From assembly GCA_903819815.1 (NCBI GenBank), contig CAIJFC010000275.1, forward strand, positions 1 through 6,810: a DNA stretch of 6,810 nucleotides, written 5' to 3'. The stretch comes from an uncultured Bacteroidota bacterium (GTDB taxonomy: Bacteria; Bacteroidota; Bacteroidia; Flavobacteriales; Flavobacteriaceae). The notes beneath the pieces were generated by a model. It saw nothing but the letters and a program-made list of their open reading frames with translations, made no database searches and was not told the DNA's origin. Shown here piece by piece: positions 1 to 5,053 of the stretch (its first letter is position 1; each line of letters opens with the position of its first letter). A program made the translations under genes and the position numbers.

Positions 1-93
1 CAATAATTTTTCTGTTAAAGTCGTTTTTCCTGCATCAGGGTGCGATATAATCCCGAAAGTTCTTCTTCTTTCTATTTCTTTTAAAAAGCTCAT
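1..93 (-). CDS. prfC: Peptide chain release factor 3 (RF3), N-terminal fragment
   Basis: This is the first 31 codons of a translational GTPase that runs off the left edge of the window. The reverse complement starts with ATG at 93 and reads MSFLKEIERRRTFGIISHPD, then AGKTTLTEKLL. The SHPDAGKT stretch (residues 17-24) is the P-loop (G1) of RF3, and the preceding RRTFGIISHPDAG context separates RF3 from EF-G, EF-Tu and LepA. RF3 is a cytoplasmic GTPase that helps remove RF1 and RF2 from the ribosome after peptide release. An in-frame TAG at 123-121 lies upstream and no other ATG falls between it and 93, so the start is well set. The gene is divergent from the isomerase operon. The other GTPase motifs and the C-terminal domains lie outside the window, so intactness cannot be judged. 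Confidence 0.93.
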   Translation of the reverse strand, partial: MSFLKEIERRRTFGIISHPDAGKTTLTEKLL

Positions 94-112
94 ATGTTTT
101 GTAAATGGATTG

Positions 113-120
113 CAAAAATA
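113..120 (-). promoter_or_regulatory. Possible -7 element of the prfC promoter
   Basis: Read on the minus strand, 120-113 is TATTTTTG, a full match to the Bacteroidota -7 consensus TAnnTTTG. Transcription would begin near 107, giving a leader of only about 14 nt before the prfC ATG at 93. I see no TTG at the expected -33 distance (about 19 nt further upstream on that strand). In such AT-rich DNA the single element could be chance, so the call is weak. Confidence 0.35.
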
Positions 121-174
121 CTATTTATTCAACAAATATTTCTATAACACGGTAAAGACTATAAATTTTATTGG

Positions 175-201
175 ATTTATGTTAATAAATTTATGTTAAT
201 A
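175..201. repeat. 13-bp direct repeat, period 14
   Basis: The sequence ATTTATGTTAATA occurs twice without mismatch, at 175-187 and 189-201, separated by one A. The second copy ends 13 nt before the -33 TTG (215-217) of the promoter reading into the isomerase operon. That is the region where an activator or DNA-bending protein could bind. The bases flanking the two copies differ, so this is exactly two units rather than part of a longer array. The repeat itself is directly visible; any regulatory role is inferred. Confidence 0.7.
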
Positions 202-214
202 GTACCCGTGATAG

Positions 215-244
215 TTGTATAATGTAATTGAATTGTTATTTTTG
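215..244 (+). promoter_or_regulatory. Flavobacterial-type promoter for the isomerase-moxR operon
   Basis: TTG at 215-217 and TATTTTTG at 237-244 are separated by 19 nt. This matches both the elements and the usual spacing of the Bacteroidota housekeeping promoter (TTG, about 19 nt, TAnnTTTG). Transcription would begin near 247-250, giving a leader of about 55 nt before the ATG at 304. It is the best promoter match seen between prfC and the isomerase gene. Confidence 0.65.
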
Positions 245-246
245 TG

Positions 247-269
247 AGTTGCAATTTGTAACTAGTTAC
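247..269. promoter_or_regulatory. Operator-like cluster with 12-bp palindrome
   Basis: Positions 258-269 read GTAACTAGTTAC, a perfect 12-bp palindrome. Just before it, AGTTGCAA (247-254) pairs with TTGTAACT (256-263) across one central base with a single mismatch (G:T). Together this gives three AGTTRC half-sites in alternating orientation. The cluster begins at the predicted transcription start and extends about 20 nt into the leader, where a bound repressor would block initiation. With no loop bases, the 12-bp palindrome suits a protein site better than an RNA hairpin. I do not know which regulator would bind. Confidence 0.45.
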
Positions 270-303
270 TACTAATAAAATATTAAGTTAAATATTATTT
301 TAA

Positions 304-2286
304 ATGAAAATGAAACAATTATTTTTTGGACTTTTAGTCTCTCTAAATTTTATCGGATTTGCTCAAAATAGCACGAAAGAAGTTTTATTTACTATTGACA
401 ATAAACCCTATTATACTGATGAATTCTCTAGAGTTTACAAGAAAAATCTAGATCTTGTTAAAGATGAATCTCAAAAAGATCTTAATCAATACCTTGAATT
501 ATTCGTAGGTTATAAATTAAAAATAAATAAAGCCTATAAACTAGGACTTCAAGACGGTTCTGCTTATCAAAATGAGTTGAAATCGTATAGAGGTCAATTA
601 TCAAAAAACTACACTTCCGATTCAAAAGTTACCAAAGAACTAGTAGAAGAAGGTTATAAACGGTTTTTAAAAGAAATTAAAGGGTCTCATATATTATTTT
701 CTGTTGATGAAAATGCTGCTCCAGAAGATACTTTAAAAGTATACAAACAAGCCTTGGATGTTCGTAAAAGAGCTATGGCGGGTGAAGATTTTGGTAAATT
801 AGCCATTGAATTTTCTCAAGATCCTTCTGCTAAAGACAACAAAGGAGATTTAGGATATTTTACGGCTTTCAGAATGGTTTATGCTTTTGAAACTGGCGCT
901 TACAAAACACCAAAAGGAAGTATTTCAAATCCAATTCGTACTCGTTTTGGTTATCATTTGATTAAAGTAGACGACGTTCGTGATAATAGAGGCGATGTAA
1001 TTGTGGCTCATATTATGATCATGAATCCTCCTGCCACTTCGGAGAACAAAGACGAAGCCGATAAAGAAAAAAATACAATTCAAGATATCTATAAGAAATT
1101 ACAACAAGGAGAAAAATTTGAAGATCTTGCAAAACAATTTTCAGAAGACAAATCCTCTTCTTCTAAAGGTGGAGTTTTAAATAGATTTGGTTCAGGTCAG
1201 TTAAGTTCTGATGAGTTTGAAAATGTAGCTTTTAATTTGTCAAAAGAAAATCCGGTCTCTGAACCATTTAAAAGTCAATACGGATGGCATATCGTTAAGT
1301 TAATTGATAAATTTTCTGTTAAAACAATTGACGAAATGCGTTCTGACTTAGAATCTAAAGTAAGCAAAGACGATCGTTCTAGATTGATTACTGCTTCAAT
1401 GAATGAGAAATTAAGAAAAAAATACAGCATTAAAAGAGATGATAAATTCTATGCTGTGGTTTCTAAATTGGTTACCAATGATTTTTACGAAGGAAAATGG
1501 GAAACCCCTGCAGATTTAAAATCATACAATAAAAAGTTAGCAACTATTAATTCCGAAAAATCAATTACAGCGGCTTCCTTTTTAACGTATGTAAAAGAGC
1601 AGCAAAAAACCAAAAACACCCTGAAACCCCTATCTAAATTGATTAATAAATTTTATGATAATTATTTAGATCAAGAATTATCTCAATATTATGATGATAA
1701 TTTAGAGAAAGAATTTCCTGAATTTTCAGCTGTAATGGATGAATATAGAGATGGATTATTGCTTTTTGATTTAATGGAAAAAGAAATTTGGAACAAATCA
1801 AAAACAGATACCTTGGGGTTGAAATCATTTTACGATAAAAACTTAAATAACTACCAATGGAAAAATAGATTGGATGTGACTGTTCTTTCGTCAACTAAAG
1901 AAGAGTTTATTAAGAAAGCTTTAAAATATTTGAAAAATGATAAAACGATTGATTTTATTAAAGAGAAATTAAATGTTAAAGACGGCGCGGTTAATATAAT
2001 GTCAAAAGTGGGCGTTTTTGAAGAAGGAAACGATGTGTTACCAAAAAATTTAAAATTTGAAACTGGAATTTCTGATATAATAAAAGAGGGTGAGTATTAT
2101 TTCGTAACTAAAGTAAATGCAACTTTACCTGCAGGTCCAAAAAAACTCGAGGAATGCAAAGGAAAGGCAATTAACGACTACCAACAATATCTAGAAGAAA
2201 ATTGGGTTAAAGACCTTAAAAACGAATTCAAAGTTGAAGTAAATCAAACTGTATTTGAAAGCGTAAAAAAACAACTGAAACCTTAA
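304..2286 (+). CDS. Exported multi-domain parvulin-type peptidylprolyl isomerase (PpiC/SurA/PpiD-like)
   Basis: This is a predicted periplasmic foldase that would catalyse cis-trans isomerisation of prolyl bonds and help envelope proteins fold. Residues 1-21 form a Sec signal peptide (short basic start, hydrophobic core, ending IGFAQ) with no lipobox Cys. Residues 24-120 look like a helical SurA/PpiD-type N-terminal region. Two parvulin (PpiC) domains follow. The first, about 124-225, runs from GSHILFS to FGYHLIKV (His129, His218). The second, about 232-336, runs from AHIMIM to YGWHIVKL (His236, His329). Both keep the two conserved histidines and the Gly-rich turn. Residues 340-660 are lysine-rich and mostly helical, and about 517-606 may be a third, degenerate parvulin fold. 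An in-frame TAA sits immediately before the ATG, so 304 is the earliest start; Met3 is the only close alternative. It is the first gene of the probable operon, 63 nt before the SurA-like gene. No Shine-Dalgarno sequence is evident, as is usual in this phylum. The family call is firm; the clients are unknown. Confidence 0.9.
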   Translation: MKMKQLFFGLLVSLNFIGFAQNSTKEVLFTIDNKPYYTDEFSRVYKKNLDLVKDESQKDLNQYLELFVGYKLKINKAYKLGLQDGSAYQNELKSYRGQLSKNYTSDSKVTKELVEEGYKRFLKEIKGSHILFSVDENAAPEDTLKVYKQALDVRKRAMAGEDFGKLAIEFSQDPSAKDNKGDLGYFTAFRMVYAFETGAYKTPKGSISNPIRTRFGYHLIKVDDVRDNRGDVIVAHIMIMNPPATSENKDEADKEKNTIQDIYKKLQQGEKFEDLAKQFSEDKSSSSKGGVLNRFGSGQLSSDEFENVAFNLSKENPVSEPFKSQYGWHIVKLIDKFSVKTIDEMRSDLESKVSKDDRSRLITASMNEKLRKKYSIKRDDKFYAVVSKLVTNDFYEGKWETPADLKSYNKKLATINSEKSITAASFLTYVKEQQKTKNTLKPLSKLINKFYDNYLDQELSQYYDDNLEKEFPEFSAVMDEYRDGLLLFDLMEKEIWNKSKTDTLGLKSFYDKNLNNYQWKNRLDVTVLSSTKEEFIKKALKYLKNDKTIDFIKEKLNVKDGAVNIMSKVGVFEEGNDVLPKNLKFETGISDIIKEGEYYFVTKVNATLPAGPKKLEECKGKAINDYQQYLEENWVKDLKNEFKVEVNQTVFESVKKQLKP

Positions 2287-2349
2287 TTACCATACCCGAG
2301 GGTAAAAAAGTATTTAAAATAAAATAACAATAGCGAATAGAATTACAGG

Positions 2350-3780
2350 ATGATGACAATAAATTCAATAAATAGAAGATTTTTAAATACAAAAACAGCT
2401 TTAATAGTGTTTTTTACAGTGTTCGCTTTTACAGTTGATGCTCAAGAAATTATTAAAGAAAAACCAACTGATTCAATCAAAGTAAAATTACCGCAATCTC
2501 GCCAAAAAGTAGATGGTATTATTGCTACAGTGGGTGATTATATGGTTTTAGATTCTGATATTGACAAAGCTTATCTTGAAATTTCAAGCCAAGGAAATTC
2601 AATTAAAGACATTACAAGATGTCAAATGTTGGGTAAATTATTGGAAGATAAATTGTATTCACATCAAGCTATTCAAGATAGTATTGTAGTTAGAGACGAT
2701 GAAGTAAAAAAAATGATGGAAGATAGAATCAACTATATGGTGGAACAAATTGGTTCTATGGATAAGGTGATTCAATACTACAAGAAAAATACAGAAGAAG
2801 AATTTAAAACCTATTTCTTCGATATTCTTAAAGAAAACAAATTGTCTGAGGACATGCAAAAGAAGATAATCGATGCTGTTGAAGTAACTCCTGAAGAAGT
2901 CCGTACTTTTTTTAAGAAAATTCCATTTACAGATTTGCCTATTTTTGGATCTGAAATGGAAGTTTCGCAAATTGTAGTTACCCCTAAAATTACAGAAGAA
3001 GAAAAGCAAAAAGTAATAGATAAACTGAAAGGATTTAAAAAAGAAATTCAAGCTGGGGCAAGTTTTTTCAGTAAAGCAGTTTTGTATTCTGAAGATCCGG
3101 GTTCAAGATCATCGGGAGGTTTTTATAAAATGACACGTAAAACACCATTTGTTAAAGAGTTTAAAGACGTAGCTTTTAGTCTTGGTGAAGGAGAAATATC
3201 GGACCCTTTTGAAACTGAATTTGGTTTTCATATTATTTATGTCGAAAAAATTAGAGGTCAAGAAATTGATTTGCGACATATTTTGTTAACTCCGAAGGTT
3301 TCAGATGAATCTTTAAAAGCAGCTAGAGATAAAATTGTTTTGATTAAAAAGAGAATTGAAGATAAAGAAATCACATTTGCAGAAGCAGCAAGAACATTAT
3401 CTGATGAAAAAGAAACCAGAGCAAACGGAGGGGTTTTAATTAACCCTAAAACTCAAGATACTCGTTTTGAGTTGACTAAAATGGATCCTACTTTGTATTC
3501 AAATGTTTCGAATTTAAAAGAAGGGGAGGTTACAACTCCATTAGGAGAAGAAGATCAAACAGGTAAAAAGAAGTTTAAAATATTAACGGTTACTAATCGT
3601 ATTAATGAGCATTCCGCTGATTATGCCCAAGATTATATAAAAATTAAAAATCTTGCTTTGAAAGAAAAACAAATTAAGGCAATCGGGAAATGGTTTGAAG
3701 AGAAAATCAAAGAAACTTTCATTAAAATTAATGGTGAATACAGAGATTGTGTTTTCACGAATAACTGGTTAAAAAAATAA
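2350..3780 (+). CDS. SurA-like exported parvulin chaperone/peptidylprolyl isomerase
   Basis: This is a predicted periplasmic chaperone of the SurA type, a family that escorts outer-membrane proteins to the Bam complex in Proteobacteria. The signal peptide covers residues 1 to about 32: a basic n-region with Arg9-Arg10, a hydrophobic core, and an end at VDAQ. Residues about 52-180 form the SurA N-terminal helical domain, beginning KVDGIIATVGDYMVLDSDID. Two parvulin-like domains follow at about 203-302 and 305-418, and a short C-terminal helix returns to the N-domain in SurA folds. Length (476 aa) and order fit SurA, which is about 430 aa in E. coli. Oddly, the first parvulin domain has Gln207 in place of the usual first His (EVSQIVV) but keeps FGFHII (His294). 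The second has LRHILL (His310) but no FGxHI motif. Chaperone activity may therefore outweigh isomerase activity. An in-frame TAG at 2338 bars an earlier start; the second ATG at 2353 is equally possible. It lies 53 nt before the MoxR gene. Confidence 0.88.
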   Translation: MMTINSINRRFLNTKTALIVFFTVFAFTVDAQEIIKEKPTDSIKVKLPQSRQKVDGIIATVGDYMVLDSDIDKAYLEISSQGNSIKDITRCQMLGKLLEDKLYSHQAIQDSIVVRDDEVKKMMEDRINYMVEQIGSMDKVIQYYKKNTEEEFKTYFFDILKENKLSEDMQKKIIDAVEVTPEEVRTFFKKIPFTDLPIFGSEMEVSQIVVTPKITEEEKQKVIDKLKGFKKEIQAGASFFSKAVLYSEDPGSRSSGGFYKMTRKTPFVKEFKDVAFSLGEGEISDPFETEFGFHIIYVEKIRGQEIDLRHILLTPKVSDESLKAARDKIVLIKKRIEDKEITFAEAARTLSDEKETRANGGVLINPKTQDTRFELTKMDPTLYSNVSNLKEGEVTTPLGEEDQTGKKKFKILTVTNRINEHSADYAQDYIKIKNLALKEKQIKAIGKWFEEKIKETFIKINGEYRDCVFTNNWLKK

Positions 3781-3833
3781 AATCATATCCAATTATAATT
3801 TATATTTCTAATCTAAATTCAAAATAGTCTATA

Positions 3834-4787
3834 ATGTCTGACGTAGCCGAAATAAATAAATTAGTTCATAAAAGGATTGAACTTAAAAAAGAAATTGCAA
3901 AAATAATCGTTGGTCAAGAAGAAGTTGTTGATCAAATAATTTTGAGTATTTTCTCTGGTGGCCACGCACTATTAGTTGGTGTACCAGGCTTGGCAAAAAC
4001 ATTAATGGTAAATACCATTTCTCAAGCATTGGGACTGGATTTCAAACGTATTCAATTTACTCCGGATTTAATGCCTTCGGATATTTTAGGTAGTGAAATT
4101 TTAGATGAAAATCGTCAATTTAAATTCTTAAAAGGACCCATTTTTTCAAATATTATTTTAGCTGATGAGATCAATAGAACCCCGCCAAAAACCCAAGCTG
4201 CTTTATTAGAAGCAATGCAAGAAAGAGCCGTAACAATTGCAGGTCATAACTATAAATTGGATTTACCTTATTTTGTTTTGGCAACTCAAAATCCAATTGA
4301 GCAAGAAGGAACTTATCCTTTACCAGAGGCTCAATTAGATCGTTTTATGTTCTCCATAAAATTAGATTATCCAACTTTTGAAGAAGAAGTTCAAGTGGTA
4401 AAAAATACGACTTCAAATTCAGATGTTGCAGTAAATCCATTGTTTAATTCTCAAGAAATTATCGATTTTCAGCAGTTGATTCGTAGAATTCCCGTTGCCG
4501 ATAATGTTGTTGAATACGCCGTAACTTTGGTTAGTAAAACAAGACCCGACAATTCATTTTCGAATGATTTTGTAAAAAATTATATTGATTGGGGAGCTGG
4601 CCCTAGAGCGTCTCAAAATTTAATTTTAGCAGCTAAAGCAAATGCTGCCTTCAACGGAAAGTTTTCTCCAGACATTGAAGATGTAAAAGCAGTTGCAATT
4701 GGAATTTTAAGACACCGAGTAGTAAAAAATTACAAAGCAGACGCCGAAGGAATTTCAATAGAAAAAATTATAGATTCTTTATTGTAA
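3834..4787 (+). CDS. MoxR-family AAA+ ATPase
   Basis: This is a cytoplasmic AAA+ ATPase of the MoxR family; members act as chaperone-like remodellers that mature or insert metal-containing or membrane-linked protein complexes. Motifs appear in order: Walker A GVPGLAKT (49-56, Lys55), Walker B IILADE (107-112, Asp111-Glu112) followed by INR, sensor 1 ATQNP (150-154), the arginine-finger region EAQLDRFMF (Arg170), and the sensor-2 motif GAGPRAS (Arg259) in the C-terminal lid. All key residues are present and 317 aa is normal for the family, so the protein should be active. There is no signal peptide or membrane segment. An in-frame TAG at 3825 fixes ATG 3834 as the earliest start. The gene closes the probable operon and is followed within 20 nt by a terminator. 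The usual MoxR partners (DUF58 and von Willebrand factor A proteins) are not in the window, so its target cannot be named. The family assignment is very secure. Confidence 0.95.
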   Translation: MSDVAEINKLVHKRIELKKEIAKIIVGQEEVVDQIILSIFSGGHALLVGVPGLAKTLMVNTISQALGLDFKRIQFTPDLMPSDILGSEILDENRQFKFLKGPIFSNIILADEINRTPPKTQAALLEAMQERAVTIAGHNYKLDLPYFVLATQNPIEQEGTYPLPEAQLDRFMFSIKLDYPTFEEEVQVVKNTTSNSDVAVNPLFNSQEIIDFQQLIRRIPVADNVVEYAVTLVSKTRPDNSFSNDFVKNYIDWGAGPRASQNLILAAKANAAFNGKFSPDIEDVKAVAIGILRHRVVKNYKADAEGISIEKIIDSLL

Positions 4788-4805
4788 GATTAATATTTTT
4801 TATAA

Positions 4806-4841
4806 AAAAACCTCAAATTTTCCTGAAGATTTGAGGTTTTT
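4806..4841. terminator. Strong intrinsic terminator, probably bidirectional
   Basis: CCTCAAAT (4811-4818) pairs perfectly with ATTTGAGG (4829-4836). Flanking A and T runs extend the outer stem (4806-4810 with 4837-4841). Inner pairs, one of them T:G, leave a CCTG loop at 4822-4825. The total is about 16 pairs, with a T run on the right and seven As on the left, so it could stop transcription in either direction. It lies 19 nt after the MoxR stop codon and separates that operon from acnA. Confidence 0.92.
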
Positions 4842-4996
4842 CGTTAACTGTTGATTTCGAATTTCATAAAAATCACGCAAATATTTATCAATTAGATAAT
4901 ATTTTAATACTATTTTGTTTTTTTAATAATAATTTACCGTTTTAATGTTATTTTTTAAATAATAATTACTTCAAAATGGAGTTTTATTAAAATATC

Positions 4997-5026
4997 TTTA
5001 ATATTAAATGTTATTGTTTAAATTTG
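4997..5026 (+). promoter_or_regulatory. Probable promoter of acnA
   Basis: TAAATTTG at 5019-5026 is a full match to the Bacteroidota -7 consensus TAnnTTTG. At the expected -33 distance there is only TTTA (4997-5000), a one-base departure from TTTG, with an 18-nt gap. Transcription would begin near 5030, giving a leader of about 24 nt before the acnA ATG. The imperfect -33 element suggests a moderate or activator-dependent promoter. The rest of 4842-4996 is AT-rich DNA in which I recognise nothing. Confidence 0.6.
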
Positions 5027-5052
5027 TAATCTAATAAACTAATATAGATTAC
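5026..5052. promoter_or_regulatory. 8-bp inverted repeat at the acnA start region
   Basis: GTAATCTA (5026-5033) and TAGATTAC (5045-5052) are exact reverse complements separated by 11 nt. Their centres are 19 bp apart, about two turns of the helix, as expected for a dimeric DNA-binding protein. The left arm begins at the last base of the -7 element and the right arm ends one base before the acnA ATG. If transcription starts near 5030, the left arm is not fully in the mRNA, so a DNA operator is more likely than an RNA hairpin. The repeat is visible; the function is inferred. Confidence 0.5.
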
Positions 5053-5053
5053 T

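Noticed and set aside
1643..1894. Open frame of 83 codons on the minus strand
   Set aside because: It is antisense to the C-terminal part of the 660-aa isomerase, with no family resemblance and no promoter.
2287..2305. Small inverted repeats (TTACC/GGTAA and TACC-CGAG-GGTA) after the first isomerase gene, considered as a terminator
   Set aside because: The stem is only 4-5 bp and is followed by A residues rather than T residues on the plus strand, so it should not end transcription of the operon.
2659..3051. Open frame of 130 codons on the minus strand
   Set aside because: It is antisense to the SurA-like gene; its Phe-rich translation reflects Lys-rich (AAA/GAA) codons on the opposite strand.
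3801..3808. TATATTTC before the MoxR gene, considered as an internal promoter
   Set aside because: It departs from TAnnTTTG at the last base and no TTG lies at the -33 distance; read-through from upstream is the simpler explanation.
304..4787. The isomerase-isomerase-MoxR unit as a new defence or secretion system
   Set aside because: All three proteins belong to well-known housekeeping families and the flanking genes prfC and acnA are core genes; nothing points to defence, toxin or mobile functions.
4842..4996. AT-rich spacer before acnA, searched for a small gene, RNA gene or origin-like repeats
   Set aside because: I found no open frame with a convincing start, no tRNA-like fold and no repeated boxes; it reads as ordinary intergenic DNA.
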